Of a DNA stretch of 64,000 nt, positions 50,831 through 60,723 are shown piece by piece. The DNA lies in NCBI GenBank assembly GCA_964591455.1, contig CAZQDZ010000002.1, positions 134,295 through 198,294 on the forward strand. Direction: 5' to 3'. Positions within the stretch are counted from its first letter, which is position 1, and each line of letters opens with the position of its first letter. Source of the stretch: RFSX01 sp964591455. GTDB lineage: Bacteria > Bacteroidota > Bacteroidia > Chitinophagales > Saprospiraceae. Below the pieces are notes generated by a model. It saw only the letters and a program-made list of their open reading frames with translations. It made no database searches and was not told where the DNA came from. Position numbers and translations under genes: made by a program.

Positions 50831-52793
50831 TGTGAGTTGTTTTCATTTTTTTTGGTATGGTGATGGTTATAGTACTTCCGTTGTTGGTGTTCACATTGAT
50901 ATCAGCATTGAGTTTGTTGCAAAAAGCATGAATCATCTGATATCCAAAACTTTCTCCTTCTTTGTATAGAATGTTATTCGGAATCCCTTTGCCGCTATCG
51001 CTAACGATGAGGGTATACTTATTTTGATTGGTTAGCGACACTGTAAGCTCGCCTTTCTCTTCAGACGTAAATGCATATTTAAATACATTAGTCACTAGTT
51101 CGTTAGTGATAAGACCGATAAGGATGGCCATCTCTACATTCATCTTAAAATTGCTAACATCTAGATTCAATTTTATTCTGTCTGTATCTATTCTATAGGA
51201 AGAGTAAAGACCCTTAAGTAATCTATTGAAGTAGGGGAGGACATTTATCCTTCTCAGGTCATCTTCTTGGTATAGATTCTGGTGAATCAGCGCCATGGAC
51301 TGGACTCGATTTTGTCCTTCAGTCAGGGCCAACAGTACATTCTCGTCTTTTATATAATTAGATTGGAGAGATAGCAAGCTTGATACCGTTTGAAGATTAT
51401 TCTTGACACGGTGGTGGATTTCCTTCAGCAAGAGTTGTTTCTCCTGAAGAGAATCTGCTATTACTTGGTTTTTATATTCCAGTAATCTTTGTGACTTTAA
51501 TTTACTTTGATAGAGATAGAAGAGAAGGAAGCCAGACAGCAACAAAAACAAAGTGGCAGATAATAAATAGAAATTGTTTCTTCTAGCAATTTTGAGATTA
51601 TCGCTGGTTATCTTCTGTTCTTTATTGAGCTGGATAATGGCATTTTCTTTAGCCTCAGATTCGTATTTGATTTTTAAATCTTGAACAGCCAGATTAATAT
51701 CTACATTCAGCAGGGAGTCTTTGAGGACGTCATATTCTTGGAAGAGCTGTGATATTTTATCGTTGTCGTCCCCTAATTTCAAGGCACATTCCAGAACACC
51801 CCTCAGGGCATTGTGGTGATCGTATAATCTGTGATGCTCTTTTGAAAGAATAATGGCTTCGTTGTAGTATTTGCGGGCCTCTGAATAATTTTCCTGCTTT
51901 AAGTATATGTTTCCAAGCGTAACGCGGGTGCTGGTCATGGAAGGAAAATTGAGCTTCAATATTTCATAGTGATTGTAAGCTTCATGTGCCAATTTTTTTG
52001 CTTTTTCCAGATTCCCTAAACTAAGGTTATATCTGGCTAATTCTGAGTTGCAATTATTCTGTATGATTTTGTTTCCAGTAATTATTGATTTTGCTCTAGC
52101 TGTTTTAGTATATTCTATAGCTTCCTGTATTCTTCCCATTTTGGCCAGGACAAGGCCTTTGACCATGTAGTGTCTCATGTGTTTAATATCCCACTGAAAG
52201 TTACTATCACCTTCGTAGCGAATAATAAGATCAGAAATCAGTTCGAGGGCGGTTTCTTCTTGCTTAAGACGATTATAAGTTCTAACAAGTTTTCTTGTGG
52301 CTATACTATGAAAACGATGATGGATTTCTGGAACTTGAGCTATTAATTTCAAAAGATATTTTTGAGCTGATTCAAGACGACCAGTCCTGAAGTATAATTC
52401 ACCAAGGTAGTATAAGGATTTGCGATATAATTCATCATTATTATCTTTAAAATAATCTCGACATAACTTCAACTCTTTTAGTTTTTCTTCAAATTGGTTG
52501 TTATGTTCTAGTACCCATGAATTTAGGTATTTGGCACGATGAATAGCATCTAGATCATTGGTTTCTATAGGTAGTGCTTCTGCAATCTCGAGATACTCTA
52601 GCACATGTGTTGTGCGCTGGAGTGAATAGAAATGCTTATCCACAGCAAATATTATATAATCCAGTTTTGCACTGAGGGTGGGAATGCTATCAAGCTTCTG
52701 AGCCAAAACATGGGGTGCCATAGCTTGTGCATAGATGCCAGTTGTAGAGAAGGCACTTAGAATTCCTACTAATATAAGGACGACAATTTTCAA
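50802..52793 (-). CDS. TPR sensor histidine kinase (HisKA_2 type)
   Basis: 663 residues. Signal peptide or N-terminal helix (1-22), TPR array about 60-390 (YLGELYFRTGRLESAQKYLL, LGNIYLKQENYSEARKYYNE), one membrane helix about 403-425 (FYLLSATLFLLLSGFLLFYL), coiled coil, then HisKA_2 with LLKEIHHRVKNNLQTVSSLL (His about 457) and the ATPase with GLITNELVTNVFKYAF, DSGKGIPNNI and FGYQMIHAFCNKL. The periplasmic TPR region probably binds a protein or peptide signal. It overlaps the downstream receiver gene. Decayed copies of parts of it and of dinB surround it. Confidence 0.93.
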   Translation of the reverse strand: MKIVVLILVGILSAFSTTGIYAQAMAPHVLAQKLDSIPTLSAKLDYIIFAVDKHFYSLQRTTHVLEYLEIAEALPIETNDLDAIHRAKYLNSWVLEHNNQFEEKLKELKLCRDYFKDNNDELYRKSLYYLGELYFRTGRLESAQKYLLKLIAQVPEIHHRFHSIATRKLVRTYNRLKQEETALELISDLIIRYEGDSNFQWDIKHMRHYMVKGLVLAKMGRIQEAIEYTKTARAKSIITGNKIIQNNCNSELARYNLSLGNLEKAKKLAHEAYNHYEILKLNFPSMTSTRVTLGNIYLKQENYSEARKYYNEAIILSKEHHRLYDHHNALRGVLECALKLGDDNDKISQLFQEYDVLKDSLLNVDINLAVQDLKIKYESEAKENAIIQLNKEQKITSDNLKIARRNNFYLLSATLFLLLSGFLLFYLYQSKLKSQRLLEYKNQVIADSLQEKQLLLKEIHHRVKNNLQTVSSLLSLQSNYIKDENVLLALTEGQNRVQSMALIHQNLYQEDDLRRINVLPYFNRLLKGLYSSYRIDTDRIKLNLDVSNFKMNVEMAILIGLITNELVTNVFKYAFTSEEKGELTVSLTNQNKYTLIVSDSGKGIPNNILYKEGESFGYQMIHAFCNKLNADINVNTNNGSTITITIPKKMKTTHNEKNLNRRG

Positions 52794-52892
52794 GAATATT
52801 TATACGGGGTCTAACTTCTAATATACAAAGAAGCATTAAAGCCCAGACTTCATATTCACTCAAAAAGGTGAATATGAAGTCGAATAATATGA

Positions 52893-52976
52893 GTATTTGC
52901 CCATACCCGTCAGGTCGAGGCAGAATTCATTTATAGAGGCTTTCTCATAATCGGGCGCATCTTCTGGGAATGACAC
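52893..52976 (-). pseudogene. Decayed fragment of dinB (palm region)
   Basis: CCGTCAGGTCGAGG, AGGCTTTCTCATAA and CGGGCGCATCTTCTG match or nearly match dinB at about 47748-47832, the part encoding the catalytic SIDEFYLDLTG segment. It is on the same strand, and no reading frame survives. It lies between the kinase gene and the EEP-family gene. Confidence 0.85.
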
Positions 52977-53001
52977 AGTTTATGAAATGGTCTACTTGAT
53001 T

Positions 53002-54282
53002 TTATATGCTTTTTAAGTATTCACCACTTTTATCTGTATCTATTTCCACCCATAATGGAAGGTGATCGCTAACCTGAAACGTCCTCCAGTCTGATTTTTG
53101 ATAAAACTCAAGAAGTTCTGCTTTCCTAAGCTTCAGTACGTTATTATTGAATTTAATTTTATCTAACTTCTTCTTTTTTCGACTTAATAGAGTTTTCTTC
53201 CTAGACTCTTTAATTGAAGAATTTTTAGTTTCTATGTCAATATCATTAATGGCCTTCTCCAATGTCTTTATTTCTTTCAAGAAGATTGATTTGTTTAATT
53301 TAACATATTTCTTTATGTCGTTTTGGTAGAACCTGTATTGCGATTTAGTGTATATATACTTGAAAAAATTGAAAGTTCTGTCAGTGTTGTTTTGGTCTCT
53401 TGAAGATTCTTCATTTGAATCATTCCAATCAAAATTCAAGTCAGATGCCTTGTAGTATGAAATTTGGTCATAGAATTTAGTTCGATCTCTGTTGGAACCT
53501 TTAATGTTTTTAACTGTCTTAAATCCATGCTTGGCAAGAGCATCATATGTAACATTGTTTACGTCAACAATATTAAAGTCTCCTACTATAAAGTAGTTAT
53601 ATGGATTCTTCCAGCTTACTTCAGAAACATTGTTTTTTTCATTCTTAGCGCTATCACTAATTAGTTCAGCAACTTTATCAATTTCGTCTATTCGCCTTTT
53701 AAATTTTTTCGATGATTCACTATCTGCACCATAATATATATGCACTGTTGTGACTTTAAATTTAAACCATCCTGACACGAAGGAACATTTGAAAGGGGTT
53801 CTAGCAAATTGTCTTTCAACTACTCCATTATTGTTTCTGATAAGCATGTCTTGCGGAAGAACTAGCTCACCTGCAATTCCATTAAACTTAACAGTTCTTT
53901 TATCATAAATAAATCCGAGTCTTTCGTTATTTCCTCCACTCTTCCATGCAGCGACATCTGTTACTATGAATTCATAGTCATCTCCAAGAATGTTTAAAAC
54001 TCTTTTTAAAGGTCTTAAGTCATCATTAATTTCTTGTAAAGCAATTATATCGAACCTTGAAATTATTTCAGCTATATAAAAAAAATCATCTTCTTTTCTT
54101 GGCCCAAAGCCTTTGGCATTACTATCGAATTCACGAATATTCCAAGTCCCAAATATTAGCTTTTTGTTTAATGTCCTTTTAGGAATTTCTTTATCTAAAC
54201 CTTTACGAAGTTTTGATATAAGTTCAATGCATCTTTTAATATTAGCTTTCTCCTTAAAATATTTGATTCTGTAGTATTCCAT
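53002..54282 (-). CDS. Endonuclease/exonuclease/phosphatase (EEP) family protein
   Basis: 426 residues. EEP fold motifs: IFGTWNIREFDSNAKGFG, IIALQEINDD (metal-binding Glu), FKVTTVHIYYGAD, NYFIVGDFNIVD (Asn/Asp) and VSDHLPLWVEI (Asp-His). The catalytic set looks complete, so a nuclease or phosphodiesterase activity is likely; the substrate is not known. No signal peptide is seen. A long lysine-rich coiled-coil insertion (IFLKEIKTLEKAINDIDIET, about 320-380) is unusual for the family. The gene is A+T-rich compared with its surroundings, and the next gene is similar in base use. Confidence 0.87.
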   Translation of the reverse strand: MEYYRIKYFKEKANIKRCIELISKLRKGLDKEIPKRTLNKKLIFGTWNIREFDSNAKGFGPRKEDDFFYIAEIISRFDIIALQEINDDLRPLKRVLNILGDDYEFIVTDVAAWKSGGNNERLGFIYDKRTVKFNGIAGELVLPQDMLIRNNNGVVERQFARTPFKCSFVSGWFKFKVTTVHIYYGADSESSKKFKRRIDEIDKVAELISDSAKNEKNNVSEVSWKNPYNYFIVGDFNIVDVNNVTYDALAKHGFKTVKNIKGSNRDRTKFYDQISYYKASDLNFDWNDSNEESSRDQNNTDRTFNFFKYIYTKSQYRFYQNDIKKYVKLNKSIFLKEIKTLEKAINDIDIETKNSSIKESRKKTLLSRKKKKLDKIKFNNNVLKLRKAELLEFYQKSDWRTFQVSDHLPLWVEIDTDKSGEYLKSI

Positions 54283-54361
54283 TTTTATTATTTTTTGCTG
54301 ATAACGGAGTTAAGATGCGTGGCTGCAATGGTTAAAATTTCTGCTTTTCATAGATGTACAG

Positions 54362-56281
54362 TTAGTTTTTTCTATCCAACAATAAGTAAGAATAACCAAA
54401 TTGTACTTGAAAATAATTTTGGTTTACTTGTTCTCTTAGATAATTAAACCTTGTTCTAAAGAAAAATTTACTGGTGTCATTAGTTTTTAAAGTTGTTAAG
54501 AATTCAAATTCATGAATGGTAGATGTTTGAGAGTTTGTTCTTTCTTCTGTATTTTCTGTTAACTCCATTATATCATTGACTGCAACAATATTATCATTTT
54601 TATCAAAGAAACTGACTCTATGGTTTCTGTACGAGAGTTGTAATTGATATTTATCGCTAGGGTTGAAGTGCCATATTAATTCTGGTGTAATTTTAAATAT
54701 ACTCTTTGATATTGATGTGGAATTAACAATCGACATAGAATCTAGTGGATTGATTAATAACATATTTTCTGATAGTTCAACTCGGGACAATTCTGTTTTC
54801 AAATTAAGATGAAGCAATGAATGGTACCTTGGCATACCGAAATTAAACAAGTTTAGATCCAATCCGATTCCTAAGTTTCTATAATTGTCGAGTTCTAAGA
54901 AATTGACAAATTTCAATGAATCCATTGTTGAAATATTTAGTGTTTTGTTGTTTTCTTCAATTTTTAATATGTCTAAATGTGGATTAATATAATTGAAGAA
55001 ACTTGCATGAAAAGAAGTCTTACCTATCCTCAGTACATTTGTATTAAATGGAAGTCTTCTTGAAATTTCAGTTTGAACTAAACCATTGGGGTTTTGATCA
55101 CTAAGACCTATAAAATCAGTAAATATTTTAACTTCTAATATTTCTTTGTTTTTTTCTTTGAATACTTTAGTGCCTGAGGAATTTGGATAAATCGTTATAA
55201 CTTGATTTTTAGGAGTATAATTTTCTGTCAACTCAAGTAAGGAGTAATTATACTCTATTAAATCAGCAAGGAAGAGGAAATTTTTCCAATGATAAAATAC
55301 ACTTTCTAGTTTATGTTTTTTCCAGCGGTTACCATTGAAATTGATATCATTTTTGGTTGAAAACGGAATTGGTGACTTATTTTCAAAAATTTCTAATTTT
55401 CCATCTATAGTTCCAATAGCTTTGACATTATATATTTGACCTTCATATATTTCTATTGTTACTGAATCTACCTGGAATTGACTAACAGGAATTTTTCGAA
55501 ATACTGTATCTCTTATTTCATAACCAGAACTATGAATATTAAAATTATTGAAGGAATCTATGCTCTCTTCCTTTTTGTAAACAATAATTTCCATGGATAA
55601 TTCATCAACATCCCAATCAAAAACTGGGACTTTTGAATTAATGATTAGTTTGCCAGCTTCAGATGCTTCGTTTCTTTTAAACTTCGACGCTTCTAAAATT
55701 ACGGGAAACAGCTCTGAGGCTATTGCATTTATTGTTGATCTGTAAGTACTGTCATTAACGATAAAATAGTTAGAACAACTATCAATTCTTTCATTAATAA
55801 ATTCCTTAGTGTCATCAGAGTGGCTCAATGTTAGAATAGAGTCTAAAATGCTGCTTTCGAAAAGAATTTGACAGTTTAAATATTTTGATGCTGAATTAAA
55901 TTCTTTTTCTAAACCAAGCCTTTCGATCTTATTTAATTTATAGGTTGAGTCACTCTCAATTCTATTCAGAATCTGTTTCAATTTGTTCTTAGCACTTCTA
56001 TTAAATTGATCTTCTGAGTATTTTAGAGGCAGAGTTCTAAGAATTGAATTTGTTAGTTTAGATTTAAATATTTCTGTATTGTTAATACTATTAATTTTGA
56101 AATTGTGTTCTAGACTATCTCGAATTACATGAAACTCGAACGCGTTATTTGATAGTGATTCACCTCGTATGGAATACTCCTCACTAAGAAATACAAATTC
56201 CTCATTAACGAAAAATGAGTCATCTTGACTAATACCCATTAATGGGAGTAGAGAAAGAAGAAATAGTGTTAGTGTTTTCAT
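54362..56281 (-). CDS. Large secreted hypothetical protein with beta-barrel-like C-terminus
   Basis: 639 residues: signal peptide (1-18), a helical segment (70-180), a beta-rich part, and a final third with strands such as GIGLDLNLFNFGM, YHSLLHLNLKTELSRVEL, KYQLQLSYRNHRVSFF, KFFFRTRFNYLREQV and FQVQFGYSYLLL. The end looks like an outer-membrane barrel. No domain name can be given. A+T-rich like its neighbour at 53002, from which it is separated by about 80 bases; the two may be one transcript and may have been acquired together. Confidence 0.65.
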   Translation of the reverse strand: MKTLTLFLLSLLPLMGISQDDSFFVNEEFVFLSEEYSIRGESLSNNAFEFHVIRDSLEHNFKINSINNTEIFKSKLTNSILRTLPLKYSEDQFNRSAKNKLKQILNRIESDSTYKLNKIERLGLEKEFNSASKYLNCQILFESSILDSILTLSHSDDTKEFINERIDSCSNYFIVNDSTYRSTINAIASELFPVILEASKFKRNEASEAGKLIINSKVPVFDWDVDELSMEIIVYKKEESIDSFNNFNIHSSGYEIRDTVFRKIPVSQFQVDSVTIEIYEGQIYNVKAIGTIDGKLEIFENKSPIPFSTKNDINFNGNRWKKHKLESVFYHWKNFLFLADLIEYNYSLLELTENYTPKNQVITIYPNSSGTKVFKEKNKEILEVKIFTDFIGLSDQNPNGLVQTEISRRLPFNTNVLRIGKTSFHASFFNYINPHLDILKIEENNKTLNISTMDSLKFVNFLELDNYRNLGIGLDLNLFNFGMPRYHSLLHLNLKTELSRVELSENMLLINPLDSMSIVNSTSISKSIFKITPELIWHFNPSDKYQLQLSYRNHRVSFFDKNDNIVAVNDIMELTENTEERTNSQTSTIHEFEFLTTLKTNDTSKFFFRTRFNYLREQVNQNYFQVQFGYSYLLLDRKN

Positions 56282-56323
56282 TTCGATTTTATTGTAGTTA
56301 ACAACTATATATGTGGACTATTT

Positions 56324-56360
56324 TATAAAAACAGCATACCCCACAACGTGAGATATGCTG
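56324..56360 (-). terminator. Rho-independent terminator after the MopE/LRR gene
   Basis: CAGCATA (56332-56338) pairs with TATGCTG (56354-56360). On the minus strand TTTTTATA follows. It lies 15 bases past the stop. Confidence 0.75.
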
Positions 56361-56374
56361 CACACTAATTGAAT

Positions 56375-59300
56375 TTATCTACTGATTACAATTCTTTCTA
56401 TAATCTGCTGTCCTGAATTTACATCCTTGACTTCCAGTAAGTACACGCCTGGCAGTACATGATTGACGTTAATCTGTGACATTTCTGATGATAGGACTTT
56501 CCTGCCACTGAAGTCATACAGCGTGGCCATGACAGTAATACTTCCTTGTACATCTACTGTGATTACATCTACCGCAGGATTAGGATATATGCTGATGGTG
56601 CTATTAGCGAGTTCATGAGTGGCAGAGCTAACTTCGTCTACGCCATCACAATCTTCGTCTATGCCGTTATTAGGAATATCTGTAGCGTCTGGATTGATGC
56701 TGGCATCATCATCATCACAATCGTCTGCGGATAGGAATCCGTCTCCATCACAATCTATATCGTCTATCGGAAAGAAGTTAACAAAGAATGGTGTGGCATT
56801 CAGTTGATTAATGGGTTCGAAAACAAAATCTGTTGTCCAGCTAAATCCAAAATTAGATGCTATTTGATTATTTGGATAATCTTCTTCTACGCCGTTAGGT
56901 ATCGAAGAAGGATCTCCTGTCATAAGTACACTGCCCCCATTTTCTACAAAGTCGAGAATCGTCTGGACTTCGTCAGCTGAAATCTCATCGCTATTCATAT
57001 ATCTAGAAGTCACGACAAGAATAGATACATTCTCTAGATCTGATGGAACGAGTGGCGGTGCTGGAACCACATTAGAATATTCATTATTGACTGTTTGGAA
57101 TTCGCTTAATCTAGATCTTTCGATACCCGTAAGAAACAAGAACCGTGTATTGCCATTGACCTCAAGCCATTGTGTAAGTTTTCTGACAAAATTAGCATTA
57201 TCAAAAGTACGTATGGAAAAGTCGCCTATCGGTCCAAAGCTACCGAAGGCCGCCACTCTACCTTGTCCAAATTCGGTCACCACGGCATGGGTATTCCTTC
57301 GGCCATCTATACAATTGGTGCCACCGATAATCGGTGTTACGTTGTCCTCAAAGATTATATTACCCGTACTGAGGGATGAGTATACGGTATCTATGTTTTC
57401 TAGTACCAGTGGTAAGGTAATTTCCAAGAGATCTTCACCATCACAATCTTCATCTATACCATTCGCGATAACTTCTACAGCGTCTGGATTTACACTAGCA
57501 CGGAAATCGTCACAATCTTCTCCATTTAATACATACCCATCAGGTTGTGAACAATCTGTCATTGAATTAGACATATCTCCAAAACCATCGTCATCAAAAT
57601 CTCTAAAATATGTTTCTACAGGTAACCCCTCGTCTACCTCTCCATTACAGTTTTCATCTATGCCATTACAGGCTTCAGTCGCCCCAGGATTAATGGATGG
57701 GTCGCCGTCGTTACAATCTACATCTGAGAAGAATCCATCGCCATCGGAGTCTACGATAGCCGCAGTGTCGGAGCCATTGCAGTCCTCATCTACGCCGTTA
57801 CCAGGGATTTCTGTTGCCCCAGGATTAATAGTGGAGTTGGCATCATTGCAATCTCCAAATTGTGGCACAAAGCCCGGCATTTGTCCGCATAGTAAAAGCG
57901 AAACGGAGGTATTACCATACCCATCTCCATCCAGATCTTCGTAGAATCTCTGTACAGGAAGGCCTTCATCTACAGATCCATTGCAGTTTTCATCTATACC
58001 ATTACAGGCTTCAGCCGCCCCTGGATTAATGGACGGATCGCCGTCGTTACAATCTACATCTGATAAGAACCCGTCTCCGTCTGCATCTACGAGCATCGGC
58101 GCATCCATGCCATCACAGTTTTCGTCTATACCATTACCGGGGATATCCGTAGCCCCAGGATTAATAGAGGCGGCATTATCGTTACAATCTCCAGACAATT
58201 CTACATATCCAGAAGGCTGTCTACAATCTGTAAGAGAGACAGTGGGATTGCCATAGCCGTCATTGTCAGCATCTCGAAAATACCTTATGACGGTCAGCCC
58301 TTCATCTATCTGGCCGTTACAGTTTTCATCTATACCGTTACAGGCTTCAGTTGCACCAGGATTGACACTGGCATTGTTGTCATCACAATCTACATCAGAG
58401 AAAAAACCATCTCCGTCTAAGTCCACAATCGCTGGAGGATCTATGCCATCGCAATTCTCATCTATACCATTTCCAGGAATTTCAGTTGCCCCCGGATTGA
58501 TAGTAGAATTGTTATCATTACAATCACCAGAAAGGGCAACAAAGCCAAGCGGTCGATTGCAATTAGTAATAGAAACATTGGGATTACCAAAACCATCATT
58601 ATCTAAGTCTTGGAAGTATTGTATGACAGGAAGTCCTTCATCTATAGATCCATTGCAATTCTCGTCTATACCGTTACAGACTTCAGCGGCACCAGGATTA
58701 ATACTGGCGTTACCATCATTGCAATCTACATCTGAAAAGAATCCATCACCATCTAAGTCTACTAGGGTAGTCGCATCCACCCCATCACAATCTTCATCTA
58801 TGCCATTGTCTAGTATTTCAGTAGCGCCTGGATAAACCCGAGGATTATTGTCATCGCAATCAACAGAGGAGTTGAAGCCATCTCGGTCTTCATCGATTAT
58901 AAGTGCTATGCCATCACAATCTTCGTCCACGTCATTGTTAGGTATTTCTCTGGCCTCGGGATTAATGTTAGGATTATTGTCATCGCAATCCTCATAGTCA
59001 AAGTAACTATCTCCATCCACATCAAAGGCCTCTATGCAAGAACAGTCTTCTACAACAACTAAATTGCTGCCACTGCAACTAGTGCCTGGCTGTGTTTCAT
59101 TGTTACAGAATCTTTGCCAGTCTCCACCCCAAGATAAATTTTCGTTTTCTTCTACTTCCACTTGGCCGTCAGGTAGATCACAGAACTTATTAAGCGAAGT
59201 CGATAGACAACCTTCAAAATTATTTTCATGAAGGTAAATGGTTTCAAGAGCAAAGCATAGGCCTAGCTCTCTAGGGATTTCTCCGCTAAAGCTATTTCTG

Positions 59301-60091
59301 AATAACCCGAGAAAAGTCAAATTTCTCATGCCGCCAACTTCTCTTCCTATTTCACCTTCGATGCGACGGTTGAGTCTTACGTCGAGACTTTCGAGATTTC
59401 TAAGGCTCCAAATAGAACTAGGAAATTGTCCACTCAGTCCGTTGTCAAAGAAGCTGAAGAAGACAAGATTAGTCAAGTTACCAAGCGAGGAGGGAATAGA
59501 TCCAATAAGACGGCACCTTCCAAAGTTTATCTGTTCAAGATTTGTTAGATTCCCAAGATTGGAAGGGATATTACCTCCCAATGGATTGCCAAACAAACTG
59601 AGTTCCACAAGCGTTGTTATTTCACCTATGAATGAAGGAATACCATTATTGAAGTTATGGCTAGACAGTCTTAGAACTTTAAGACTATCTAAGTTCCTCA
59701 AGCTGGATGGAATTGGGCCGTCTAATCTAGTTGGCGGATTTAATGAATTGAATGTTTGAATACTTTCAAGAAAGGTCAGATTCCCTACACTCTGAGATAG
59801 TACGCCATCATAGGTCACTTCTGACTGAGTGGCCGTATTAAATTGAATATCTACAACTCTGCTTTCTCCATTTCTGCAGGCACAGGTAACGCCATCCCAG
59901 GTTTGCAAATTTACTGAACTAGGATTGGCATTGGCATCCCAATTGTTTCCACCGATCCCACCTTCTCTGGTAATATCGATCATAGCTTGTACGTCCTGCA
60001 GGTTATTACAGGGGCCGCATTGGGAGAAGAGATTTGAAGAATAAAGCGAAAGAAAAAGGCACAAAGAAAATAGCGTAAACGTTGCTTTCAT
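56375..60091 (-). CDS. Giant T9SS cargo: leucine-rich repeats plus eleven MopE-type metal-binding repeats
   Basis: 1238 residues. Signal peptide (1-24), LRR domain (about 70-330; LSSHNFNNGIPSFIGEITTL, GNLTNLEQINFGRCRL), then MopE-type repeats (PF11617-like, D-x-D-x-DGF ... DC(D/N)D ... NPGATE ... GIDE(D/N)C(D/N)G). I count ten in a row and an eleventh near 1130, after a domain of about 190 residues (SLSTGNIIFEDNVTPIIGGT, ILDFVENGGSVLMTGDPSSI) resembling a glutamine-amidotransferase-like fold. A type A T9SS sorting domain ends it (ISIYPNPAVDVITVDVQG ... GVYLLEVKDV). The repeats probably bind calcium or copper and stabilise a surface filament; surface adhesion is inferred. Confidence 0.9.
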   Translation of the reverse strand: MKATFTLFSLCLFLSLYSSNLFSQCGPCNNLQDVQAMIDITREGGIGGNNWDANANPSSVNLQTWDGVTCACRNGESRVVDIQFNTATQSEVTYDGVLSQSVGNLTFLESIQTFNSLNPPTRLDGPIPSSLRNLDSLKVLRLSSHNFNNGIPSFIGEITTLVELSLFGNPLGGNIPSNLGNLTNLEQINFGRCRLIGSIPSSLGNLTNLVFFSFFDNGLSGQFPSSIWSLRNLESLDVRLNRRIEGEIGREVGGMRNLTFLGLFRNSFSGEIPRELGLCFALETIYLHENNFEGCLSTSLNKFCDLPDGQVEVEENENLSWGGDWQRFCNNETQPGTSCSGSNLVVVEDCSCIEAFDVDGDSYFDYEDCDDNNPNINPEAREIPNNDVDEDCDGIALIIDEDRDGFNSSVDCDDNNPRVYPGATEILDNGIDEDCDGVDATTLVDLDGDGFFSDVDCNDGNASINPGAAEVCNGIDENCNGSIDEGLPVIQYFQDLDNDGFGNPNVSITNCNRPLGFVALSGDCNDNNSTINPGATEIPGNGIDENCDGIDPPAIVDLDGDGFFSDVDCDDNNASVNPGATEACNGIDENCNGQIDEGLTVIRYFRDADNDGYGNPTVSLTDCRQPSGYVELSGDCNDNAASINPGATDIPGNGIDENCDGMDAPMLVDADGDGFLSDVDCNDGDPSINPGAAEACNGIDENCNGSVDEGLPVQRFYEDLDGDGYGNTSVSLLLCGQMPGFVPQFGDCNDANSTINPGATEIPGNGVDEDCNGSDTAAIVDSDGDGFFSDVDCNDGDPSINPGATEACNGIDENCNGEVDEGLPVETYFRDFDDDGFGDMSNSMTDCSQPDGYVLNGEDCDDFRASVNPDAVEVIANGIDEDCDGEDLLEITLPLVLENIDTVYSSLSTGNIIFEDNVTPIIGGTNCIDGRRNTHAVVTEFGQGRVAAFGSFGPIGDFSIRTFDNANFVRKLTQWLEVNGNTRFLFLTGIERSRLSEFQTVNNEYSNVVPAPPLVPSDLENVSILVVTSRYMNSDEISADEVQTILDFVENGGSVLMTGDPSSIPNGVEEDYPNNQIASNFGFSWTTDFVFEPINQLNATPFFVNFFPIDDIDCDGDGFLSADDCDDDDASINPDATDIPNNGIDEDCDGVDEVSSATHELANSTISIYPNPAVDVITVDVQGSITVMATLYDFSGRKVLSSEMSQINVNHVLPGVYLLEVKDVNSGQQIIERIVISR

Positions 60092-60491
60092 TTTAAAATA
60101 GTTTATGTAAAAAATGTAATTACGGCGCAGGCAGTAATCGTCATTGGGTCATGCTTACAATGGGTTTGGAAACAGAACAAAAAAGACTAGCTTCATTTCC
60201 ATAAAATCTCCAGCATGAGATGCAAATTATGTAGGCCTGTCCCACCTTCTTCTTCTAATCTACTACCTTTACTTTAGCTATTTATAGCTATTAGATTATC
60301 GGTCAATCTTCTGGATAAAAGGTCAATATTTCATGATGACGTACATCTCATGTTTACAAATTTTAATGTATTAGAGTCGGTATTGACTGGAACTAAGGTA
60401 GACCTACCAGCCAGTGCTTTAAGTATAACTTTTGTTATACGAGACCTATGATTTTATCTAATGCTAAAGGATAAGGAGTATAAGCAATAAG

Positions 60492-60530
60492 GCTCGACGT
60501 CATGCTTCCCTCTTTCGCCATGCCACTTAA
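60492..60530 (+). repeat. 39-bp dispersed repeat, copy A
   Basis: Begins GCTCGACGTCATGCTTCCC and ends TTTCGCCATGCCACTTAA. Copy B at 60650-60688 differs at one base. Confidence 0.8.
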
Positions 60531-60649
60531 CCTTTAGTCGAGACTTGAAGTCTTAATCACATAGGTTGTCAAGGTATTCTAATGGGCTTTGAGCCAAGAT
60601 TTTCCCTCTCTGGAGAGGGTTAAGGGAGAGGAACTTTACGTTTCTGATT

Positions 60650-60688
60650 GCTCGACGTCATGCTTCTCTCTTTCGCCATGCCACTTAA
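60650..60688 (+). repeat. 39-bp dispersed repeat, copy B
   Basis: Begins GCTCGACGTCATGCTTCTC and ends TTTCGCCATGCCACTTAA. Same orientation as copy A, 158 bases downstream. Confidence 0.8.
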
Positions 60689-60723
60689 TATTAATTGAAG
60701 TATCTATAAAAAGGCCTTTTTGT

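Larger units (their letters stand above)
60092..60723. other. Repeat-bearing intergenic region
   Basis: About 630 bases without a gene. It contains two direct copies of a 39-bp repeat (60492-60530 and 60650-60688) and, between them, a hairpin CCCTCTCTGGAGAGGG near 60604. AAAAAGGCCTTTTT at 60708-60721 may end the downstream minus-strand gene. Confidence 0.5.

Noticed and set aside
57087..58835. Long plus-strand open frames inside the MopE-repeat gene
   Set aside because: They are the opposite-strand shadow of a regular repeat and show only Ser/Pro-rich periodic sequence; the minus-strand frame has domains and sorting signal.
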